Source: Dehalococcoidia bacterium
GTDB lineage: Bacteria; Chloroflexota; Dehalococcoidia; GIF9; AB-539-J10
Reading direction: 5' to 3'
Assembly (NCBI GenBank): GCA_023129815.1
Contig: JAGMBH010000063.1
Location: 1-9,203 of the forward strand
DNA: 9,203 nt
The number at the start of each line of letters is the position of its first letter. Within the stretch, counting starts at the first letter, position 1. Positions 1 to 6,233 of the stretch are shown one piece after another. The notes below the pieces were generated by a model, which did not search any database, was not told where the DNA came from, and saw only the letters and a list, made by a program, of their open reading frames with translations. A program made the translations under genes and the position numbers.

Positions 1-1714
1 CTTCCTCCATGCCAACGATAAAAACTACGGGAAACTCTAAACCTTTGGCTTGGTGTAAGGTAATTAGAGTTACAGCCTTAGCTTTTTCATCTAATTCGTC
101 TATGTCTGCTACTAGGCTAACTTTCTCCAAAAAAGTGGCTAAAGCCTCTTCAGGATTAAGTCCACTATATTCTCTGGCTACGCTTTTTAGCTCCATTATG
201 TTTTCCAAACGATCTTCCCCATCCTCCTTCTCCAAGAGATATTCCCTGTACTCTATATGCTCTAATATCTCGTCTAATAGCTCGGCAAGATTTAGCTCGT
301 GACTTTTAACCATTAGTTCATCAATAAGAACAACAAAACCAATTAAAGCTTGAGTGATGCGTGAAGAGAGTGTTTTCTCTTCTACAACCTTCTTTAAGGA
401 ATCGTAGAGAGAAGTATCATGAGGCCTTGCCCAAGCTCGAAGCTTGTTGAGGGTGCCCTGCCCAATGCCCCTCCCAGGAACATTTATTATCCGGGCCAGG
501 CTGACATTGTCATGCGGATTATGAATAACCCTAAGGTAAGCAATAATATCCTTGATCTCCTGCCGGCGATAAAAGCGAGTGCCACCGACAAGCTTATAAG
601 GCATCCCATACCTCATAAATGTTTCCTCCAAAATTCGTGACTGAGCATTGACACGATACATCACGGCGCAATCTTTGAGGGATATTTGTTCCTGACTGAT
701 CAGCTTCTCTATCTCGTTAACCACTGATTGAGCTTCTTCTTCCTCGCTATAACTTTCTATAATAGCTACCGGAGAGCCACCTTCGTTTTCTGTCCACAAG
801 TTTTTTGGCTTGCGCTGCACGTTTGCCGAGATGACATCTGAGGCCACTTCTAAAATGGTCTTGGTAGAGCGGTAATTTTGCTCCAGAAACACCACTTTAG
901 CTTCGGGATAATCCTTCTCAAAGCTCAAAATATTGCGCAAATCGGCAAACCTCCAAGAATAAATGGATTGATCGGGGTCACCAACGACACAGATATTATG
1001 GCGCTTTCCTGCTAGCTGCTTTATGAGCATATACTGAGCAATGTTGGTATCCTGGAATTCATCAACTAGAATATGGAGATAGCGCGATTGGTATCTGTTA
1101 AGGATCTGCAGATGGTTGCGGAATAACTCCACCGTCTTCATTAGCAAGTCGTCAAAATCCACTGCCCCACTTTGATTGAGCAACTGTTGATAGTGCTGAT
1201 AAACTCGTTGTACTATCTCCTCAAAATAACTCTGAATCTGCTGCGCATAGCCCTTGGGGCTAATAAGTCGGCTTTTGGCAGCACTAATAGCTGATTGCAA
1301 AGCACGAGGAGCATATTGCTTGGGATCAAGATTTACTTCGCGAAGGCTCTGTTTTATCAAATTCAACTGATCTTCATCATCATAAATGACAAATCCTGCG
1401 TTAAGCCCTGTGGCTTTGCCCTCACGGCGGAGAATTCGAGCACAAATAGCGTGGAAAGTGCCCAAGGTTAAGGCCTCAATCTCCCATCCCAGGAGTTGCT
1501 CCAACCTCTCTTTCATTTCTCGGGCAGCTTTATTGGTGAAGGTAACTGCCATAATATGGTGGGGGTTAATGCCACAGCCCCTGACCAAGTAGGCAACTCG
1601 ATGGGTGATCACCTTGGTCTTGCCGCTGCCGGGCCCAGCTAGAATAAGCACAGGCCCCTTTGTTGCTTCTACGGCTTTTCTCTGAACAGAATTAAGCGTG
1701 GCTAGAATATCCAT
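1..1714 (-). CDS. pcrA: PcrA/UvrD-type 3'-5' DNA helicase (superfamily 1A), C-terminus missing at window edge
   Basis: ATP-driven 3'-5' single-strand DNA translocase/helicase of the UvrD/PcrA/Rep family, a cytoplasmic enzyme of excision repair and replication-fork upkeep. The frame is open from an ATG at 1714 to base 1, giving 571 residues; a full protein is usually about 700-750, so helicase motif VI and the C-terminus lie outside. Visible motifs: Q-like motif near residues 7-13, Walker A AGPGSGKT (26-33), motif Ia TFTNKAAREM, DEFQDTN (motif II, about 217), GDPDQSIYSW (motif III, about 243), QNYRST (motif IV, about 276) and TLHQAKGLEFP (motif V, about 548). The start is fixed by the conserved N-terminal LNSVQRKAV region. 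No Shine-Dalgarno precedes it, and a consensus -10 lies only about 15-20 nt upstream, so the leader is very short. It lies 58 bp after speE on the same strand. PcrA is preferred over Rep from overall motif wording; PcrA versus UvrD naming is not resolvable here. Confidence 0.95.
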   Translation of the reverse strand, partial: MDILATLNSVQRKAVEATKGPVLILAGPGSGKTKVITHRVAYLVRGCGINPHHIMAVTFTNKAAREMKERLEQLLGWEIEALTLGTFHAICARILRREGKATGLNAGFVIYDDEDQLNLIKQSLREVNLDPKQYAPRALQSAISAAKSRLISPKGYAQQIQSYFEEIVQRVYQHYQQLLNQSGAVDFDDLLMKTVELFRNHLQILNRYQSRYLHILVDEFQDTNIAQYMLIKQLAGKRHNICVVGDPDQSIYSWRFADLRNILSFEKDYPEAKVVFLEQNYRSTKTILEVASDVISANVQRKPKNLWTENEGGSPVAIIESYSEEEEAQSVVNEIEKLISQEQISLKDCAVMYRVNAQSRILEETFMRYGMPYKLVGGTRFYRRQEIKDIIAYLRVIHNPHDNVSLARIINVPGRGIGQGTLNKLRAWARPHDTSLYDSLKKVVEEKTLSSRITQALIGFVVLIDELMVKSHELNLAELLDEILEHIEYREYLLEKEDGEDRLENIMELKSVAREYSGLNPEEALATFLEKVSLVADIDELDEKAKAVTLITLHQAKGLEFPVVFIVGMEE

Positions 1715-1728
1715 GAGGGTTCATAGGC

Positions 1729-1756
1729 ATTATAACATTAGGAGAGAGAGCTTCAA
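1729..1756 (-). promoter_or_regulatory. Candidate sigma70-type promoter of the helicase gene
   Basis: On the minus strand a perfect TATAAT (1734-1729) is preceded by TTGAAG (1756-1751) with a 16-bp spacer. The predicted transcription start falls around 1722-1724, leaving a leader of only about 8-10 nt before the ATG at 1714, which agrees with the absence of a Shine-Dalgarno. This would let the helicase be expressed independently of the upstream speD-speE transcription unit. It is a pattern match only. Confidence 0.5.
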
Positions 1757-1772
1757 AATCGGGAAGGTTATC

Positions 1773-2696
1773 TTAATAGGTGAAGATAGGCTCTTTGTCA
1801 GTGATGATTTTTTTGGTTGCCGCTAACTCCCGGCGAATATGCTTGGGGAGGATAAACATAGCTTGGTGGGTGAGCCCATCGTAGGATTTTAGTTCTTTTG
1901 ATATTCTTGTCGAGATTCGGGCATCAATTTCCTCAGGCGCTAATTTGGCCGGGTCGAGGTTTTCCGAGGCAGAAATAAATCCCCATTCATCATTAAAGGA
2001 AGGTATGTAAGCTAGATAGGGACGAACTATAGGAAAGACAGTTTTTAAGGTGTTGGCAATAGCTGTGAAATTTTGTAACTCAGTCCAGCCAGCAGATTCA
2101 GCTTGCACAGACATGATACCATCAGGCTCAAGCCCTTGTTTAACTATTTGGTAGAACTCTTGGGTATATAGTAAGCGAGCTGGTCCTTTGGCTAAAGGGT
2201 CGGCCAAGTCAATGATGATAACATCAAATTTATCCTCGCTTCCCTCCAAGTATTTCCTGGCATCAGTGAAGTGAAGCTCTGCTCGACTATCATCAAAGGA
2301 ATTTTGATGGAAGGAAGGCAGGAAGCGACGACAAATGTTTATTACCTCCTCGTCAATATCCACCATAACCACCTTTTTCACTGTTTTATGTGCCAAAATT
2401 TCGCGAAGGGTACAACCTTCACCACCCCCAGCAATAAACACCTTCTCTGGCTTTGGGTGGGCAAGCATGACTGGGTGTACTAAAGCTTCATGGTAGATAA
2501 ACTCATCCTTCTCGCTGGATTGGATTTTGCCATCAAGGATAAGGCAAATACCAAAGCTACCAGTGTTGATAATATCTATCGATTGAAACTTGCTTTGCCC
2601 TGAATATACCACTTCCTTAACGCTATGCAACATAGTAAGGTCAGGGCTGATATAGTCATGAAACCATTTATGTTTATCAGGGTCTTTATCTTTCAT
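1773..2696 (-). CDS. speE: Aminopropyltransferase of the thermospermine/agmatine (ACL5/Thermus SpeE-like) branch; polyamine synthase
   Basis: Transfers the aminopropyl group of decarboxylated AdoMet to a polyamine acceptor in the cytoplasm. From the ATG at 2696 it is 307 residues: N-terminal beta-stranded tetramerisation region (about 1-65), then a Rossmann methyltransferase-like domain. The nucleotide site GGGEGCTLRE is at 90-99, VDID at 112-115, and the catalytic/acceptor loop IDLADP has Asp163 and Asp166. Classical spermidine synthases usually carry GGGDGG and DSxDP. GGGEG, DLxDP, PARLLYT, an IPSFxxxWGF segment and the C-terminal MFxLPK stretch instead recall Thermus thermophilus SpeE and plant ACL5, so the acceptor may be agmatine or spermidine. 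That is inference from recalled sequences. The ATG overlaps the speD stop (ATGA), implying translational coupling. An upstream in-frame TTG at 2708 exists but lies inside speD without a good ribosome site. No arginine or ornithine decarboxylase is in the window. Confidence 0.93.
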   Translation of the reverse strand: MKDKDPDKHKWFHDYISPDLTMLHSVKEVVYSGQSKFQSIDIINTGSFGICLILDGKIQSSEKDEFIYHEALVHPVMLAHPKPEKVFIAGGGEGCTLREILAHKTVKKVVMVDIDEEVINICRRFLPSFHQNSFDDSRAELHFTDARKYLEGSEDKFDVIIIDLADPLAKGPARLLYTQEFYQIVKQGLEPDGIMSVQAESAGWTELQNFTAIANTLKTVFPIVRPYLAYIPSFNDEWGFISASENLDPAKLAPEEIDARISTRISKELKSYDGLTHQAMFILPKHIRRELAATKKIITDKEPIFTY

Positions 2697-3070
2697 TTTG
2701 TGACACAACCAACCTGGCTATCCACTACGATACCTCTTCGCAACTCTATCAAGGAGTGACTTTGGGCTTCCAGCTTTTCTACTATTAACTTAGCAGCTTC
2801 TTCAGGTGCCACTTTGTCTCCACAGGTGAAAACATCAACAGCAGCGTATCTATACTCAGGCCAGGTATGAATAGAGATATGCGATTCAGCGATGTTGACC
2901 ACTCCACTTACCCCGTGAGGAGAAAAATGGTAGAAGGATTCGCCGACGACAATGGCACCACACTGAACAGCAGCTTCATTAAGGCAATCTTTGAGAAAAT
3001 CTAAGTCATCTAGCACCTCCATATTGCAATCCTTTAATTCCAGTAGCAGATGTCTTCCCAATGCATACAA
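2693..3070 (-). CDS. speD: S-adenosylmethionine decarboxylase proenzyme (prokaryotic class 1B, pyruvoyl)
   Basis: Decarboxylates AdoMet to give the aminopropyl donor used by SpeE. The product is a 125-residue proenzyme, normal for the short bacterial/archaeal class, that cleaves itself before Ser63 in the AESHISIHTWPE segment to form a pyruvoyl-capped alpha chain and a beta chain. His68 and Cys83 (in VDVFTCGD) match the processing/catalytic His and Cys positions known for the Thermotoga maritima enzyme, which also supports this start numbering. The start is TTG at 3070: AGGAGG (3084-3079) lies 8 nt upstream, whereas the ATG at 3066 is in another frame. First gene of a speD-speE unit; its TGA overlaps the speE ATG. 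A good promoter lies at 3129-3157, giving a leader of about 50 nt with a small GCCT/AGGC hairpin. Assignment is very secure. Confidence 0.97.
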   Translation of the reverse strand: MYALGRHLLLELKDCNMEVLDDLDFLKDCLNEAAVQCGAIVVGESFYHFSPHGVSGVVNIAESHISIHTWPEYRYAAVDVFTCGDKVAPEEAAKLIVEKLEAQSHSLIELRRGIVVDSQVGCVTK

Positions 3071-3128
3071 ATCACCTTCCTCCTTTAGATTTTAACTTAA
3101 TGGCAGAGCCTCTCAGGCAGTAAAGCAG

Positions 3129-3157
3129 ATTTTATATCGTGCGCCCTTAAGGGTCAA
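3129..3157 (-). promoter_or_regulatory. Candidate speDE promoter with a palindromic spacer
   Basis: The minus strand reads TTGACC (3157-3152), a 17-bp spacer, then TAAAAT (3134-3129); each box matches the sigma70 consensus at 5 of 6 positions. The start of transcription would be near 3122. The spacer and -35 edge contain the perfect palindrome CCCTTAAGGG (3144-3153), which could be an operator or the relic of a REP-like element, since 3139-3155 resembles the hairpin head at 9131-9148. No binding protein can be named. Confidence 0.55.
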
Positions 3158-3161
3158 GACC

Positions 3162-3175
3162 TACCTTTCGAGGTA
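3162..3175. other. Small perfect hairpin with TTCG loop in the divergent intergenic region
   Basis: TACCT (3162-3166) and AGGTA (3171-3175) pair perfectly around a TTCG loop. It lies between the two divergent promoters, upstream of both predicted transcription starts, so it is probably not transcribed from either. Read as DNA it is a short inverted repeat that might be a protein site, or chance. The rest of 3071-3230 holds only promoter elements and the speD ribosome site; I see no RNA gene. Confidence 0.3.
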
Positions 3176-3185
3176 AACGCCGATA

Positions 3186-3214
3186 TTGGAGATGGTATAG
3201 GTTTCTGCTACAAT
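3186..3214 (+). promoter_or_regulatory. Candidate promoter for the DUF2007-lysS-serS operon
   Basis: TTGGAG (3186-3191), a 17-bp spacer and TACAAT (3209-3214). The -10 matches at 5 of 6 positions, the -35 only at 3 of 6. Transcription would start around 3220, leaving about a 10-nt leader ahead of the ATG at 3231, as short as that predicted for the helicase gene. It diverges from the speDE promoter, with the two -35 boxes about 28 bp apart, so the two operons could be co-regulated. Confidence 0.4.
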
Positions 3215-3230
3215 ATCAGTCCCAAGGCTT

Positions 3231-3446
3231 ATGTCCACACAGGAACAACTGGTTGCTATTTGCACTGCCAGGCAAATGGAAGCGCAGATAATTAAGGGGC
3301 GGCTGGAGAGCGAAGGCATTCCAACCCTCTTAAGCTATGAGAGCGCCAGCTTAGTCTATGGACTTACTATTGATGGCTTAGGCGAAGTAAAGATAATGGT
3401 GCCCGCGCATCTGGCCAAAGAAGCTAAGGAGATTTTAGGAGTTTAA
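3231..3446 (+). CDS. DUF2007-family small protein (putative signal-transducing domain)
   Basis: A 71-residue soluble protein. The pattern RQMEAQIIKGRLESEGIPTLL, then a short divergent middle, then GEVKIMVPAHLAKEAKEIL is the DUF2007 (PF09413-type) layout: a ferredoxin-like alpha/beta fold in which an N-terminal strand-helix unit is followed by the GIP turn and a C-terminal (V/M)P...A.(E)A..IL helix. The family is sometimes described as a putative signal-transducing protein; no substrate or partner is established, and none is visible here. It has no cysteine cluster, signal peptide or membrane segment. The ribosome site is weak (AAGG at 3224-3227, only 3 nt from the ATG). Its stop is 3 bp from the lysS start, and the lysS SD lies inside its last codons, so it is almost certainly co-translated with lysS. 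Confidence 0.8.
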   Translation: MSTQEQLVAICTARQMEAQIIKGRLESEGIPTLLSYESASLVYGLTIDGLGEVKIMVPAHLAKEAKEILGV

Positions 3447-3449
3447 CCT

Positions 3450-4922
3450 ATGACCTCAAGGTTAGAGCGTATAACTCAACAGAGGTTGGATAGCTTGAGC
3501 AGGATTCGGGCTCGAGGGGTAAACCCTTATCCCCATTCCTACCACCCCAGTCACACCATTCAACAAGCAATAACTCTCTTCAAACAGCAAAAAAAAGGCT
3601 TCCAGACTATATCCCTTGCCGGTCGTGTTATGGCTAGGCGCTCCATGGGCAAGATGACCTTTTTTGATATTCGCGATGGCTCAGGGAAGATACAGCTCTG
3701 CTTTCGCTACGATTCTCTGGGGCAGGAGAGGTATGAATTTCTTAAGGAGGTCGACATTGGCGACATTATAGGGGTGGAAGGCAAGCTTTTCCGAACAAAA
3801 ACAGGGGAGATCACTCTTGAAGTATCTAATTTCACTATGTTATGCAAATCCCTCCGCCCACTGCCGGAGAAGTGGCATGGGCTAGCTGATGTAGAAAAGA
3901 GGTACCGACAGAGGTATCTTGACCTTATTTCCAACGAAGATGCCAAAACCATCTTTACCCTACGTAGCCGGATTATCACTGAGGTTAGAAATTTTCTCAA
4001 TAGCCAAGGCTTTATAGAAGCGGAGACCCCTGTGCTCCAACCACAAGCTGGCGGAGCATTAGCACGCCCCTTCATCACCCATCACCACGCACTCGATGAA
4101 GACCTTTACCTGCGTATCGCGCTAGAGCTTCACCTTAAGAGGCTAATAGTGGGCGGTTTTGATAAGGTTTATGAGATGGGACGTGCCTTTCGCAACGAAG
4201 GCATTTCCATCAAGCATAATCCTGAATTCACCTTGCTTGAATGTTACCAAGCTTATGCTGATTATAATGACATGATGAATTTAGTTGAGGAGGCAATCTC
4301 TTACATTGCTCATAAAGTTCTGGGCGATACCAAGATTACCTGTCAAGGGAAAACCATTGACCTTGCTCCTCCATGGCAAAGGCTTTATTTACGTGAGGCT
4401 ATTAAAAAGCATTGTGGCATTGACTTTGAAGATTATCCCGACGCTGCTTCCTTGCGGTCACGAATGATAGGGATGGGAATGGAAGCTGAGCCGGGTAAGG
4501 GAAGAGGGAAACTTGTAGATGAGCTAATTGCCACCTTTGTTGAGCCGAATCTCATTGAGCCGACCTTCCTTCTCGATTACCCAGTGGAAATGTCGCCTTT
4601 GGCCAAGCGCAAGCGGGGCGATGACCGTTTGGTGGAAAGGTTTGAGGCATTCATTAACGGGATAGAAATTGCCAATGCCTTCACTGAACTCAACGACCCT
4701 TTAGAACAGAGAGAGAGGTTTCGAGAGCAGCTAAAAGAGCGAGTTGGAGATGGGGAAGTTGAGATTGCCGATGAGGATTTTCTTCAAGCTTTAGAGTATG
4801 GGATGCCACCCACTGGAGGTTTAGGAATAGGCATCGACCGCTCGGTAATGCTACTGACTGGACAAAGCTCTATTCGTGAGGTTATACTTTTCCCTCAATT
4901 GAAGACAAAATCGGAGCCTTGA
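3450..4922 (+). CDS. lysS: Lysyl-tRNA synthetase, class II
   Basis: Charges tRNA-Lys with lysine using ATP; cytoplasmic homodimer. The 490-residue length is normal for bacterial LysRS. N-terminal helix and OB-fold anticodon-binding domain (about residues 55-145, with VSLAGRV-like ISLAGRVMARRSMGKMTFFDI and DGSGKIQL). The class II catalytic core follows: motif 1 GFIEAETPVL (about 187-196), motif 2 FRNEGIS...HNPEFTLLE (Arg near 248), the insertion GIEIANAFTELNDP, and motif 3 GLGIGIDRS (about 457-465). Start ATG 3450 is set by AGGAG (3437-3441) 8 nt upstream, within the end of the preceding gene. A 6-bp inverted repeat, TCGGAG/CTCCGA (4911-4928), straddles the stop codon with no T-run, so it is not a normal terminator. 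serS follows after 27 bp. No residues of the three motifs appear lost. Confidence 0.98.
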   Translation: MTSRLERITQQRLDSLSRIRARGVNPYPHSYHPSHTIQQAITLFKQQKKGFQTISLAGRVMARRSMGKMTFFDIRDGSGKIQLCFRYDSLGQERYEFLKEVDIGDIIGVEGKLFRTKTGEITLEVSNFTMLCKSLRPLPEKWHGLADVEKRYRQRYLDLISNEDAKTIFTLRSRIITEVRNFLNSQGFIEAETPVLQPQAGGALARPFITHHHALDEDLYLRIALELHLKRLIVGGFDKVYEMGRAFRNEGISIKHNPEFTLLECYQAYADYNDMMNLVEEAISYIAHKVLGDTKITCQGKTIDLAPPWQRLYLREAIKKHCGIDFEDYPDAASLRSRMIGMGMEAEPGKGRGKLVDELIATFVEPNLIEPTFLLDYPVEMSPLAKRKRGDDRLVERFEAFINGIEIANAFTELNDPLEQRERFREQLKERVGDGEVEIADEDFLQALEYGMPPTGGLGIGIDRSVMLLTGQSSIREVILFPQLKTKSEP

Positions 4923-4949
4923 CTCCGAACTAAGTGGAGGGAAGAACAA

Positions 4950-6212
4950 ATGCTTGATATTAAACTTATCCGTGAAAGTCCGGAGGTTGTTCGCCAGGCA
5001 CTGGAGAAAAGAGGCAATACTTTCGCCCTAGAGAACATTCTTGAAACTGATGAGCATCACCGTCACCTGCTTCGTCAGGTAGAGCTACTCCGAAGTCAAC
5101 ATAACCAGGTAAGCAAACAGCTAGGCACAACGAAGGAGAAACCACCTCAGCTTATTGCCGAGATGCGTAAGCTAGGAGAGCAAATATCTGCTTTACAGCA
5201 GGAAACCAGCCAGGTTAAAGCCAACCTTGAATCCTTATTGCTAGAACTGCCAAACATTCCTCATCCCAGCGTGCCTTTGGGAAAGAATGAGAGCAACAAT
5301 ATTGTGGTGCGTAGCTGGGGTGAGCCAAGAGAGTTCTCCTTTAAGCCGTTGCCTCATTGGGAGTTAGGTGAGAAACTGGGCATAATAGATTTTCAAAGGG
5401 GTGTAAAGCTCTCTGGGACTCGATTCTATGTGCTCAAAGGATTGGGAGCACATCTTCAGCGAGCGCTAATCTCTTTTATGCTTGATTTGCATGTAACCGA
5501 GCACAGCTATAAAGAAATCTATCCTCCTTTTATGGTCAGGCGGGAGTGCATGGTAGGTTCGGGAAACTTGCCCAAATTTAGCGATAACCTATACCACGAC
5601 GATGAGGACGATTTTTGGTTTATACCCACAGCAGAAGTGCCTTTAACCAATTTGCATCGTGATGAGATATTAGATGCCCAGGGCTTGCCCCTTCATTACG
5701 TTGCCTACACCGCTTGCTTCCGCCGAGAGAAGATGGCTGCAGGTAAAGATACCCGGGGTATCAAGAGAGGGCATCAGTTTGATAAGGTAGAGCTTTATAA
5801 GCTCACTGAGCCGGAAAAATCTGATGAAGAATTGGAGAGGTTAGTAGCTGATGCTGAGGATGTGTGCCGCAAGTTAGCTATCCCCTATCGTGTGGCGCAA
5901 TTATGTACTGGCGACCTTGGTTTTGCTGCCTGTAAAACATACGATATTGAAATGTGGGCTCCAGGCTCTGCTGAGTGGCTTGAGGTCAGCTCCTGTAGCA
6001 ACTGCAGCGACTTTCAGGCCAGGCGAACTAATATCCGCTATCGACCCGAACCTGGAAGCAGACCACGCTTTGTTCACACACTCAATGGCTCAGGTTTAGC
6101 GTTGCCACGAGTCTTTATTGCTGTGCTGGAAAACTATCAGCAACCCGACGGCACAGTATTAGTGCCAGAGGTGCTACAGCCTTACCTACATATAAATGCA
6201 ATCCAAAATTAA
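4950..6212 (+). CDS. serS: Seryl-tRNA synthetase, class II
   Basis: Charges tRNA-Ser (and tRNA-Sec where present) with serine. At 420 residues it has the standard length. The N-terminus MLDIKLIRESPEVVRQALEKRG leads into the long antiparallel coiled-coil arm (about residues 28-105) that grips the tRNA-Ser variable arm. Core: serine-binding TAE loop (about 227-229), motif 2 ACFRREKMAAGKDTRG followed by HQFDKVEL (about 254-280), and motif 3 NGSGLALPRVFIAVLENYQ (about 379-397), ending in VPEVLQPY. The motif 2 loop reads KRGHQF where many bacteria have RVHQF, a minor variation. Start ATG 4950 is set by GGAGG (4936-4940) 9 nt upstream. It is third in the operon. Immediately after its stop (6210-6212) begins a perfect hairpin holding the SD of the next gene, suggesting that ribosomes terminating here control the downstream gene. 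Confidence 0.98.
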   Translation: MLDIKLIRESPEVVRQALEKRGNTFALENILETDEHHRHLLRQVELLRSQHNQVSKQLGTTKEKPPQLIAEMRKLGEQISALQQETSQVKANLESLLLELPNIPHPSVPLGKNESNNIVVRSWGEPREFSFKPLPHWELGEKLGIIDFQRGVKLSGTRFYVLKGLGAHLQRALISFMLDLHVTEHSYKEIYPPFMVRRECMVGSGNLPKFSDNLYHDDEDDFWFIPTAEVPLTNLHRDEILDAQGLPLHYVAYTACFRREKMAAGKDTRGIKRGHQFDKVELYKLTEPEKSDEELERLVADAEDVCRKLAIPYRVAQLCTGDLGFAACKTYDIEMWAPGSAEWLEVSSCSNCSDFQARRTNIRYRPEPGSRPRFVHTLNGSGLALPRVFIAVLENYQQPDGTVLVPEVLQPYLHINAIQN

Positions 6213-6230
6213 TTTCTCTGAGGAGAAATT
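6211..6230 (+). promoter_or_regulatory. Perfect 8-bp hairpin sequestering the Shine-Dalgarno of the desulfidase-family gene
   Basis: AATTTCTC (6211-6218) and GAGAAATT (6223-6230) are exact reverse complements around a TGAG loop. The SD AGGAG (6221-6225) sits in the loop and right arm, and the stem begins inside the serS stop codon. There is no following T-run, so a terminator is unlikely. The arrangement would hide the SD until a ribosome finishing serS opens the stem: translational coupling or a translational switch. The stem is AT-rich (two G:C pairs), so stability is modest. Confidence 0.5.
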
Positions 6231-6233
6231 GAA

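Noticed and set aside
1694..1724. Ten-codon ATG ORF (MNPHGYSSHA) overlapping the helicase start
   Set aside because: No SD, very short, no notable composition; easily chance.
2696..2708. TTG at 2708 as speE start (four extra residues)
   Set aside because: It lies inside speD with no good ribosome site; the ATG at 2696 overlapping the speD stop is the standard coupled start and gives a normal N-terminus.
3707..4078. Minus-strand 123-codon ORF inside lysS
   Set aside because: Antisense shadow of a well-conserved synthetase; composition is what reverse reading would give.
4911..4928. TCGGAG/CTCCGA hairpin at the lysS stop as a terminator or attenuator
   Set aside because: No T-run follows and the serS SD lies outside it; kept only as a note in the lysS entry.
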